38,960 nucleotides of DNA from Bacteroidales bacterium (GTDB taxonomy: Bacteria; Bacteroidota; Bacteroidia; Bacteroidales; UBA932): contig JAFRVZ010000045.1 of NCBI GenBank assembly GCA_017438265.1, forward strand, positions 1-38,960, written 5' to 3'. The position numbers and the translations under genes are program-made. Below the pieces are notes generated by a model. The model had not been told where the DNA came from. It was given only the letters and a program-made list of their open reading frames with translations, and did no database searches. Below are positions 32,686-38,960 of this stretch, in pieces. Position 1 is the stretch's first letter. Each line of letters begins with the position of its first letter.

Positions 32686-33507
32686 TTATTTTTTCTTCAG
32701 GTGCAGGACGGTGTTGGCGGAGAATTCGGCATCCTCGAGCATCTGGCGCGAGCCGAAGTGCTCGACGGTCAGCCAGCCCTTGTAGCCGGCCTTGCGCAGG
32801 CCCGCGACGATGTCGGCGAAGGGGACGATGCCCTTGCCTATGGCGGGGGAGAGGCGTCCGCCGACCTCGATGCGGTCTTTCAGGTGGACGTGGGCGATCT
32901 TCTTGCTGAAATGGGACAGGGCGGCCATCACGTCGTCACCGGCGAAGACGAAGTTGCCGGTGTCGAAGTTGAGCTTCAGGTCCGGGATTTCCGTGAAGAG
33001 GTGGTCGATGCGCTCCGTATTGAAGGTCGGGGAACGGCGGTTGTCGTAGTCCTCGACGACGACGGTGATGCCCTTCTTTTCCGCCTTCTTCACGAAAGCG
33101 GCGAAACGGCTGACGAGCTGGTTGTAGTCCGCGTCGGTATAATCCTCGGGGAGCAGGCCCGGAACGACGAGCAGTGTCTTGTACTTGTGCTGCTTGCAGA
33201 AATCGAGCGCTTTCTTCTGCATCTCCTCCTGTTCGTCCTTGGCGAAATTGAAGTGGACGATGGCGCAGGCGTGCTTGAAGCCCAGTTCGTCCAGGGCGGC
33301 GAGATCCTCCTCCGGGATGGTCACCAGCACGTCGGCGCCGGTGTAGCCCATCGCCTTGACTTTGGCCGCGGCTTCGGCCATCGGGATGCTCTCCTGTTTT
33401 GCGATGGTCTGGATGTGCTCGGCAAAAATGGAGAGTTTCGGGGCTTTCTTGCCGCAGGAGGTCAGGAGCAGTGCGGCGGCTGCCAGAATCAAGAGGGTCC
33501 GTTTCAT
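32686..33507 (-). CDS. Sugar phosphate isomerase/epimerase-like TIM-barrel lipoprotein
   Basis: A 273-residue lipoprotein (lipobox LTSC, about Cys18) with a xylose-isomerase-like TIM barrel. Recognisable blocks are AAAKVKAMGYTGADVLV, KGITVVVEDYDNRRSP (the metal-binding Glu/Asp strand), DLKLNFDTGNFVFAGDD, KIAHVHLKDR and GWLTVEHFGSRQM. These match the AP endonuclease 2/sugar isomerase superfamily. Envelope-located members in Bacteroidota often act on sugars released by glycosidases, which fits its place between ettA and the GH9 gene, but the substrate is unknown. Confidence 0.87.
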   Translation of the reverse strand: MKRTLLILAAAALLLTSCGKKAPKLSIFAEHIQTIAKQESIPMAEAAAKVKAMGYTGADVLVTIPEEDLAALDELGFKHACAIVHFNFAKDEQEEMQKKALDFCKQHKYKTLLVVPGLLPEDYTDADYNQLVSRFAAFVKKAEKKGITVVVEDYDNRRSPTFNTERIDHLFTEIPDLKLNFDTGNFVFAGDDVMAALSHFSKKIAHVHLKDRIEVGGRLSPAIGKGIVPFADIVAGLRKAGYKGWLTVEHFGSRQMLEDAEFSANTVLHLKKK

Positions 33508-33511
33508 GGCT

Positions 33512-35188
33512 TTATTCCATTAATTTTTTGTATTTGAATCGTTTGGGCTCGGTCTCGCCGAGGCGCATCTTGCGGTTTTCCTCGTATTCGGAATAACTCC
33601 CTTCGAAGAAATAGACCTGCCCGTCACCCTCGAAGGCGAGGATGTGGGTTGCGATGCGGTCGAGGAACCAGCGGTCGTGGCTGACGACGACCGCGCAGCC
33701 GGCGAAGCCGTCAAGGCCTTCCTCGAGGGCGCGGATCGTGTTGACGTCCACGTCGTTGGTCGGTTCGTCCAGCAGGAGGACGTTGCCCTCGTCCTTCAGG
33801 GTCAGGGCGAGGTGGAGGCGGTTGCGCTCGCCGCCGGAGAGGACGCCGCAGCGCTTCTCCTGGTCGGCGCCGGAGAAGTTGAAGCGGGAGACCCAGGAAC
33901 GGGCGTTGATCTCGCGGTTGCCGAGGCGCACCCACTCGGAATTGCCGGCGATCGTCTCATAGACGGTCTTTTCCGGGTCGATCTGCTTGTGCTGCTGGTC
34001 GACGTAGGCGAGCTTGACGGTCGGGCCGATCTCGATCGTGCCGCTGTCGGGCTGCTCGATGCCCATGATGAGGCGGAAGAGGGTCGTCTTGCCGGCGCCG
34101 TTCGGGCCGATCACGCCGACGATGCCGGCGGGCGGGAGGGTGAAGTCGAGGTGCTCGAAGAGAAGCCTGTCGCCGAAGGCCTTGCTGACATCGTGGAATT
34201 CGATGACCTTGTTGCCGAGGTGGGGGCCGTTCGGGATGTAGATTTCGAGGTTCGCCTCCTTTTCCTTCGCATCGGCGCTGGCGAGCTTCTCATAGGCGCC
34301 CAGACGGGCTTTCTGCTTCGCCTGGCGGGCGCGGGGGGCCATCCGGACCCACTCGAGCTCGCGCTCGAGGGTCTTGCGGCGCTTGCTGGCCTGCTTCTCC
34401 TCCTGCGCGAGGCGGAGGCTCTTCTGCTCCAGCCAGCTGGAATAGTTGCCCTTCCAGGGGATGCCTTCGCCGCGGTCCAGCTCGAGGATCCATCCGGCGA
34501 CGTTGTCGAGGAAGTAGCGGTCGTGGGTCACGGCGATCACGGTGCCCTTATACTGTTTCAGGTGGGCTTCCAGCCACTGGATGCTCTCGGTGTCGAGGTG
34601 GTTCGTGGGCTCGTCGAGGAGCAGGACGTCCGGCTCGCGGAGGAGCAGGCGGCAGAGCGCGACGCGGCGGCGTTCGCCGCCGGACAGCGTCGCGACGGCC
34701 GCCTCCGGCGGCGGGCACTGGAGCGCGTCCATCGCCCGCTCGAGCTTGGATTCGATCTCCCAGCCGTCCAGGTGCTCGATCTTCTCGGTCAGCTCGCCCT
34801 GGCGCTCGATCAGCGCGTTCATCCGGTCGTCGTCCATCGGCTCCGCGAAGGCGGCGCTGATCGCTTTGTATTCCTCCAGCAGGTCCACGACCTCCCGGAC
34901 GCCTTCGCGCACGACTTCGATCACGGTTTTCGTCGGGTCCATCTGCGGCTCCTGCTCGAGGTAGCCGACGGTGTAGCCCGGGGCCCAGACGACCTCGCCC
35001 TTGTAGCCCTTCTCGACCCCGGCGATGATTTTCAGCAGGGTCGACTTGCCGGAACCGTTCAGGCCGATGATGCCGATCTTCGCGCCGTAGAAGAAGCTCA
35101 GGTAGATGTCCTTGAGGATGACTTTGTTGTTGTGGGGGAGGGTCTTGCCCACGCCGCACATCGAGAAGATGATCTTTTCGTCTGCCAT
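33512..35188 (-). CDS. ettA: Energy-dependent translational throttle protein EttA (ABC-F)
   Basis: EttA binds the ribosomal E site and gates entry into elongation according to ATP/ADP ratio. The 558-residue protein has two ABC domains with Walker A GLNGSGKST and GPNGAGKTT, signatures LSGGERRRVAL and LSGGERNRLHL, and Walker B LLLDEPTNHLD and LLLDEPTNDVD. Between the domains is the ABC-F linker with APRARQAKQKARLGAYEKL; the arm insertion lies in domain 1. Length equals that of the family. Its start overlaps the GNAT stop (TGATG). It is embedded in a directon otherwise rich in envelope glycosidases. Confidence 0.96.
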   Translation of the reverse strand: MADEKIIFSMCGVGKTLPHNNKVILKDIYLSFFYGAKIGIIGLNGSGKSTLLKIIAGVEKGYKGEVVWAPGYTVGYLEQEPQMDPTKTVIEVVREGVREVVDLLEEYKAISAAFAEPMDDDRMNALIERQGELTEKIEHLDGWEIESKLERAMDALQCPPPEAAVATLSGGERRRVALCRLLLREPDVLLLDEPTNHLDTESIQWLEAHLKQYKGTVIAVTHDRYFLDNVAGWILELDRGEGIPWKGNYSSWLEQKSLRLAQEEKQASKRRKTLERELEWVRMAPRARQAKQKARLGAYEKLASADAKEKEANLEIYIPNGPHLGNKVIEFHDVSKAFGDRLLFEHLDFTLPPAGIVGVIGPNGAGKTTLFRLIMGIEQPDSGTIEIGPTVKLAYVDQQHKQIDPEKTVYETIAGNSEWVRLGNREINARSWVSRFNFSGADQEKRCGVLSGGERNRLHLALTLKDEGNVLLLDEPTNDVDVNTIRALEEGLDGFAGCAVVVSHDRWFLDRIATHILAFEGDGQVYFFEGSYSEYEENRKMRLGETEPKRFKYKKLME

Positions 35189-35712
35189 CAGATATCGAGT
35201 TGCATGATGTAATCGTTCATATAGTAGCCGTTCCCGATCGGGAAGTCCCCCTCCCGGGCGACGGTCATTCCCTTCGCCTTGTAGTAGGCCACCGCACGGG
35301 TGTTGTTGCGGTTGACGTTCAGTTCGATGCGCACGGGGTAGTCCCGGCAGGCGTCCCGGACGAATTCGAGGGCCTGGCTGAAAAGCGCGCTGCCGACGTG
35401 GCGGCCCTGGAACGCGGGAAGGACGTAGATTTTCTGGAGGTGGAACAGGACGTGGCCGTCCGCGACGCCTTCCCGGCTCAGGGAAAGGTAGCCGCAGGGG
35501 ATTCCGCCGTATTCGGCGATGAAGTACTTGTGCATCTGCTCCTTCATCTGGCGCTCCAGGTTCGCGGCGGAGTACATCCAGTCCATCATGTATTCCGTCT
35601 GCTCCGGGCTCAGGATTTCCCGGTACGTCTGGGGGAAGATGACGGACGCCAGGTCCCGGATCAGGGGAATGTCCTCCAGGGAGGCGCTGCGGATCAGGAT
35701 GTCGTGTTCCAT
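35188..35712 (-). CDS. GNAT-family N-acetyltransferase
   Basis: A 174-residue GNAT enzyme. Motif A is KIYVLPAFQGRHVGSALFSQ, with the acetyl-CoA loop QGRHVG; motif B is RIELNVNRNNTRAVAYYKAK. The form resembles RimI-type and small-molecule N-acetyltransferases; the acceptor is unknown. It is coupled to ettA by a one-base overlap and begins 3 bp after the GH5-thioredoxin gene. The pairing with a ribosome factor makes a ribosomal or translation-related acceptor possible, but this is a guess from context. Confidence 0.9.
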   Translation of the reverse strand: MEHDILIRSASLEDIPLIRDLASVIFPQTYREILSPEQTEYMMDWMYSAANLERQMKEQMHKYFIAEYGGIPCGYLSLSREGVADGHVLFHLQKIYVLPAFQGRHVGSALFSQALEFVRDACRDYPVRIELNVNRNNTRAVAYYKAKGMTVAREGDFPIGNGYYMNDYIMQLDI

Positions 35713-35715
35713 CGG

Positions 35716-37266
35716 CTAAATCCGGTCGAGGAGTTTACGCATCTGTGCGGCGGTCAGGGCGGCGCCGGCGACCTTGCCCTGCGGGTCGACGAGCATCATC
35801 GTCGGGATCCAGTGGATGCCGAAGGCCTCCGAGACGGGATTCTCCTTCCAGCGGACCAGGTTGGAAACCTGCGGCCAGGGGAATTGCTGCGCGGCGAGGC
35901 AGTTTTTCCAAGCCGCTTCCTCGTGGTCGAAGGAGACGCCGAGGAATGCGACGCCCTTCGGCGCGAAGTCCGCCTGGAGCTGCTTCACGGCATCGAATTC
36001 CTCCCGGCAGTCCGGACACCAGCTGGCCCAGAAATCCAGGACCAGCCACTTTCCGCGGAAATCTTTCAGGCTGACCTCGCCGCCCTCGCTCGACGGGAGG
36101 CTCAGCGCGGGAATCTTGCTTCCGGCCTTCAGGTCGGGCATGTATTTGTCCATCGGGGAATGGCCGTCGATGTCCTTGCCCGACATCAGCAGGGCGAGGA
36201 AATCCGGGTCGATCGTGCCGTCGGGGTTCCAGTAGCCGAATTCGGCCTTGATGTCCCAGATGGTCCAGGCGATGTCGAATTCGTCGAAGAGGGAGATCAT
36301 GTCCCGGTACCAGCGCTCCACGTCCGGGCGCGGGGCGAGGTTGATGCAGCCCCATTCGCCGCAGAACAGCGGCAGGCCGACTTCCGCGGCCTTGTCGATT
36401 GCTTCCTGCATCATCGACTGGAGCTTCGCGCGGTCCCACAGGGAGGTGAAGTCGCCCACGACGGATTTGCTGTATTCATCCAGCGCCGCGAATTCCTCCG
36501 GGGTCACCATCTCGCCGGGGTAGTGGACCGTGCCGGTGTAGTTGCGGTATTCGGTCCAGCTGGCCTTGTGGTGGGTCAGGAGCATCGGGTGGTAGAAGTG
36601 GAAGCTCAGGATGAGGTTCGGGTCGCCTTCCGGGACGCGCAGGTCGCCGAAGGTGAAGACGCTCTGCTGGTGGTTCGAGCCGATGACGAGCACGCGGCGG
36701 GGCTCCTGGGCGCGGATGACGCCGTGGATCTTTTCGATCAGGCGGTTCCAGTCCTCCGGGTCGTCCGCGACGGGCTCGTTCATGAACTCGTAGGCGACCA
36801 GCTCGAGCGGGTAATCCTTCAGCTCCGCGGAGAGCTGGCGCCACATTTCGGCCAGCCATTCCTGCGCCTCGGGCTCGCTGAAGAGGGGATTCTTGCTGCC
36901 GGGGGCGACGATGAAGCTGTGGGAGCGGAGGAGATGGAGGTCCACGATGCAGCGGAGGTTGTATTTGACGCACCAGTCGAGCGCGCTCCGCAGGAAGCCC
37001 CAGCTCGCGGAGATCTTGTTGTGGTCGCGGTCCCACATCGTGACTTCGTCGATCGGGAGACGGAGGTGGTCGAAGCCCTGCTCGGCGAAGCGGGCGACGT
37101 CCGCTTCGGTAAAGTAGGTCACGCGGCGGGCGCTGTCAAGCCGGCTCTGGGAGAGCCAGTGGCTGACGTTGGCGCCCCGCTTGAGGCGGAAGTCCACTTT
37201 TTTCGGCGTCTGCGCGCAGGAGACGACGGCGAGCAGCGCGACAAGGAGAAGAATCGTTCGTTTCAT
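35716..37266 (-). CDS. GH5 glycosidase fused to a TlpA-like thioredoxin domain, lipoprotein
   Basis: A 516-residue lipoprotein (lipobox VVSC, Cys17) with two domains in one open frame. Residues 25-360 are a GH5 TIM barrel: KRGANVSHW, HLRLPIDEV, LVAYEFMNEP with acid/base Glu164, the conserved SFHFYHP (His223), and LPLFCGEWG with nucleophile Glu304. Residues 380-516 are a TlpA/AhpC-like thioredoxin fold with FWASWCPDC (Cys417, Cys420) and the cis-proline IPT (Pro488). Both active sites look intact, so the protein could cut beta-glucan-like chains and carry a redox centre at the membrane. The usual lengths of the separate families add up to this total. I know of no standard family with this architecture. 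Confidence 0.92.
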   Translation of the reverse strand: MKRTILLLVALLAVVSCAQTPKKVDFRLKRGANVSHWLSQSRLDSARRVTYFTEADVARFAEQGFDHLRLPIDEVTMWDRDHNKISASWGFLRSALDWCVKYNLRCIVDLHLLRSHSFIVAPGSKNPLFSEPEAQEWLAEMWRQLSAELKDYPLELVAYEFMNEPVADDPEDWNRLIEKIHGVIRAQEPRRVLVIGSNHQQSVFTFGDLRVPEGDPNLILSFHFYHPMLLTHHKASWTEYRNYTGTVHYPGEMVTPEEFAALDEYSKSVVGDFTSLWDRAKLQSMMQEAIDKAAEVGLPLFCGEWGCINLAPRPDVERWYRDMISLFDEFDIAWTIWDIKAEFGYWNPDGTIDPDFLALLMSGKDIDGHSPMDKYMPDLKAGSKIPALSLPSSEGGEVSLKDFRGKWLVLDFWASWCPDCREEFDAVKQLQADFAPKGVAFLGVSFDHEEAAWKNCLAAQQFPWPQVSNLVRWKENPVSEAFGIHWIPTMMLVDPQGKVAGAALTAAQMRKLLDRI

Positions 37267-37275
37267 CGGTATGGC

Positions 37276-37968
37276 TTAATCATCGGATTTGCAAATCAGT
37301 TCTACGATGCCGCAGGCAAGCAGCACCTGGGCGGCGAGGTAGGTCGCCATTACGGCGAAGTCCATCAGGGACGTATCGGGGCCGCCGAATTTGCGGACCG
37401 CGATCATCGCGTCGGAGCCGGTAAAGAGCACGGCGCCCGCCAGCAGCATCCACCAGACGGCGCCGCCGAGGCGTACGACCCCGCAGAGTGCACTGAAAAT
37501 CAGGAGCATCAGCACGAAGCCGTACACGAGCATCGGCACGAAGAGCGCACCGCTCACGCCGATGACATGGACCAGCAGGAGGACCAGCGCGGCCATCACC
37601 GCCAGCGCGGGAACCCAGACCTTCCAGCCCAGGCCCTTCCAGGAAAGCCCGCCGAGGAGGTTGATGTACAGCAGGTGGCCGGCGAGGAAGGCGACCATCC
37701 CGGAGACGAAGAGCGCGAAGCCGGACCCCTGGAGCAGCAGGTCGCCCGTAAGGCCCAGCAGCTGCGCGCCGGCGAGCACGGCGAGCGCGCGGGCGTCCGC
37801 CTTGCGCGGAAGCGCATAGGCGAGGGCCGTGGCGCACAGCAGCGACAGCAGCGACCCTTTGATGACTTCGTGGATCGGAATTTCGAAGAGGAGCCCCAGC
37901 AGATCCAGGGCTGTCGCCAGGAGGAAAAATGCTCCCGGAATATAGTACAACCTGTGTAAATCCTTCAT
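37276..37968 (-). CDS. YhhN-family membrane protein (lysoplasmalogenase-like)
   Basis: A 230-residue protein with about eight TM segments. The YhhN/TMEM86 motifs are present: LLGLTGDLLLQ, GMVAFLAGHLLYI and GAVLFTGSDAMIAV, which together carry the conserved Asp, His and Asp residues. Family members hydrolyse the vinyl-ether bond of lysoplasmalogens, releasing an aldehyde; whether this organism makes plasmalogens cannot be seen here. It is the first gene of the six-gene minus-strand directon and ends 9 bp before the GH5-thioredoxin start. Confidence 0.87.
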   Translation of the reverse strand: MKDLHRLYYIPGAFFLLATALDLLGLLFEIPIHEVIKGSLLSLLCATALAYALPRKADARALAVLAGAQLLGLTGDLLLQGSGFALFVSGMVAFLAGHLLYINLLGGLSWKGLGWKVWVPALAVMAALVLLLVHVIGVSGALFVPMLVYGFVLMLLIFSALCGVVRLGGAVWWMLLAGAVLFTGSDAMIAVRKFGGPDTSLMDFAVMATYLAAQVLLACGIVELICKSDD

Positions 37969-37983
37969 CGTTTTTTATTTTTT

Positions 37984-37991
37984 CGAATATA
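37984..37991 (-). promoter_or_regulatory. Possible -7 box of the YhhN-GH5-EttA-GH9 directon
   Basis: TATATTCG on the minus strand matches seven of eight consensus positions, 15 bp before ATG 37968, with a TTTT at the 19-bp -33 spacing. It is the best candidate in the spacer but weaker than other promoters of the window. Confidence 0.35.
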
Positions 37992-37999
37992 CGGAATTA

Positions 38000-38031
38000 T
38001 TTGGAGGATTAAAATTTTTTCCCTTACTTTG
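38000..38031 (+). promoter_or_regulatory. Promoter of tRNA-Val
   Basis: TTTG at 38000-38003 is followed after 20-21 bp by TTACTTTG (38024-38031), a near-consensus -7 box lacking one base of TAnnTTTG. The tRNA begins 15 bp further. Confidence 0.65.
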
Positions 38032-38046
38032 CAGTCCCAATCCAAT

Positions 38047-38121
38047 GAGGGTTTAGCTCAGTTGGTTTAGAGCGCTTGCTTGACAGGCAAGAGGTCACTG
38101 GTTCAAATCCAGTAATCCTCA
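38047..38121 (+). tRNA. tRNA-Val (anticodon GAC)
   Basis: Acceptor strands GAGGGTT (38047-38053) and AATCCTC (38114-38120) pair with one G-U, and the discriminator is A. The D-arm (GCTCAGTTGGTTTAGAGC), anticodon stem-loop CTTGCTTGACAGGCAAG with GAC, and T-arm (GGTTCAAATCC) are complete. CCA is not encoded. Confidence 0.97.
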
Positions 38122-38125
38122 CAAG

Positions 38126-38155
38126 GGCAGCCGGACGGCTGCCTTTTTTGTTTTT
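38126..38155 (+). terminator. Rho-independent terminator of tRNA-Val
   Basis: GGCAGCCG (38126-38133) pairs with CGGCTGCC (38136-38143), followed by TTTTTTGTTTTT. The next start codon (GTG 38161) is only 6 bp beyond this tail. Confidence 0.9.
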
Positions 38156-38160
38156 CCGCC

Positions 38161-38960
38161 GTGAAAGTTCTCGTTCTCATCGATTCCTTCAAGGGATGCC
38201 TTTCCAGCGTTCAGGCGGGGGAGGCGGCGCGGGCGGGCCTGCTGGAAGCGGGCCTGCGCCCGGAGGACATCCGGGTTTTCCCGGTGTCCGACGGGGGCGA
38301 GGGCTTCTGCACTGCGGTCGCTGCGGCGCTGCCGCAGGCCCGCGAGGTTCGCGTCCGCGCCTGCGGCCCCCTCGGCGATCCGCTGGACGCCGCTTTCCTG
38401 CTTGCCGACTGCGACGGCGTCCGGACGGCGTTTCTGGAATCCGCTTCCGTCTGCGGCTACGGCCTGGTGCCGGCGCAGCGGCGCAATCCGCTCCATACGT
38501 CCAGTTACGGGCTGGGGCTGCTCCTGCGGGAAGCGGTCGCGGCCGGGGCGCGGCGCATCGTCACCGGCCTCGGCGGCACGGCGACCTGCGACGGAGGAGC
38601 GGGGATGCTCCAGGCCCTGGGAATGCGTTTCCTGGATGCGTCCGACGCGCCGTTTACTCCGGGCGCGCCGCTTTTACTGAAGGATATCGTGACGCTGGAT
38701 CCTGCCGGATTCCGTCCGCCCGGCGTTCCGCTCGAAGGCTGGTCCGATACCGAAGCCGTCTTCTGCGGTCCGGCGGGCGCCGTCCGCGTCTTCGGGGCGC
38801 AGAAAGGCCTGCCGGCTGCGCTGGCGGCCGATGCCGATGCCTGGATGGCCCGCCTGGCCGCCCTGTATGATTCCTGCGGGGTTGCCGGCGGCCGGCCCGT
38901 GACCGGAATCGCCGGTGCCGGGGCCGCGGGCGGCATCGGCGGCGCGCTGGCCGCGCTTGC
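38161..38960 (+). CDS. Glycerate kinase, 3' end outside window
   Basis: The first 266 codons of a GlxK/GarK-type glycerate kinase, which phosphorylates D-glycerate with ATP. I chose GTG 38161 because it gives the family N-terminus (VKVLVLIDSFKGCLSSVQAG, read as fMet first); the frame has no earlier start. Further blocks are VFPVSDGGEGF, RNPLHTSSYGLGLLL, IVTGLGGTATCDGGAGML, GPAGAVRVFGAQKGLP and GIAGAGAAGGIGGALAA. The usual C-D-V-x-N-P-L motif ahead of GPAGA is replaced by GWSDTEAVFCG, a notable departure. The gene starts immediately after the tRNA-Val terminator. Confidence 0.92.
   Translation, partial: MKVLVLIDSFKGCLSSVQAGEAARAGLLEAGLRPEDIRVFPVSDGGEGFCTAVAAALPQAREVRVRACGPLGDPLDAAFLLADCDGVRTAFLESASVCGYGLVPAQRRNPLHTSSYGLGLLLREAVAAGARRIVTGLGGTATCDGGAGMLQALGMRFLDASDAPFTPGAPLLLKDIVTLDPAGFRPPGVPLEGWSDTEAVFCGPAGAVRVFGAQKGLPAALAADADAWMARLAALYDSCGVAGGRPVTGIAGAGAAGGIGGALAAL

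Noticed and set aside
30277..33537. A 1086-codon open frame antisense to the GH9 and isomerase-like genes
   Set aside because: It is a codon-bias shadow of two well-supported lipoprotein genes and has no domain, signal peptide or RBS of its own.
35200..37959. A 919-codon open frame antisense to the GNAT, GH5-thioredoxin and YhhN genes
   Set aside because: It mirrors three genes with clear catalytic motifs; the antisense product shows no family resemblance.

Overview
The window reads as chromosomal DNA of a GC-rich member of the Bacteroidota, most likely order Bacteroidales. The evidence is several close matches to the Bacteroidota promoter (TTTG, 19 bp, TAnnTTTG), a SusC-type TonB plug protein, many MKR-type lipoproteins, a Bacteroidota-style YidC, and genes for ferredoxin-dependent branched-chain 2-oxoacid metabolism typical of anaerobes. 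Genus cannot be called from this sequence. No prophage, CRISPR array or intact insertion sequence is visible.

Layout. 1-293 is the 3' part of RNase P RNA, followed by a promoter and an AT-richer orphan lipoprotein gene. trmD lies convergent to it. 1918-7365 (+) is DUF349 protein, yidC, a YggS-type PLP protein and a membrane acyltransferase, meeting surE-lpxB (-) tail to tail. 9482-15256 (+) is gap, a strong terminator, then a tightly packed run: secreted C1 peptidase, pssA, unknown lipoprotein, 3'-5' exonuclease, RlmI-type methyltransferase. A stand-alone TonB-plug lipoprotein and tRNA-Cys diverge from back-to-back promoters. After the tRNA comes a repeat-rich spacer and a small (-) operon (DUF4491-like, GNAT, 2-TM protein, anchored cupin).

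17899-20353 (+) carries a DUF3810 metallopeptidase-like membrane protein and a GH28 polygalacturonase-like enzyme. 20488-25653 (+) is a seven-gene operon: butyrate kinase, branched-chain aminotransferase, TPR protein, and the four subunits of a 2-oxoacid:ferredoxin oxidoreductase (VOR type). Together they can link branched-chain amino acids, their 2-oxoacids, acyl-CoA and acyl-phosphate/ATP; the phosphotransacylase step is not in the window. A TonB receptor-WYL regulator pair (-) and a transposase-like gene (+) diverge from a region with direct and inverted repeats.

30029-30165 is a dense regulatory strip: three consecutive inverted repeats around a 31-codon ORF. 30166-37968 (-) is a six-gene directon with gaps of 9 bp or less: YhhN-type membrane protein, a GH5 glycosidase fused to a TlpA-like thioredoxin domain, GNAT, the ABC-F factor EttA, a TIM-barrel isomerase-like lipoprotein and a GH9 lipoprotein. 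The window ends with tRNA-Val, its terminator and a GTG-started glycerate kinase cut by the window edge.

The points most worth a second look are the GH5-thioredoxin fusion and its operon, the small ORF with nested inverted repeats, the tRNA-Cys inverted repeat, and the operator-like region beside the transposase-like gene. I did not find a clear previously undescribed defence or mobile system.
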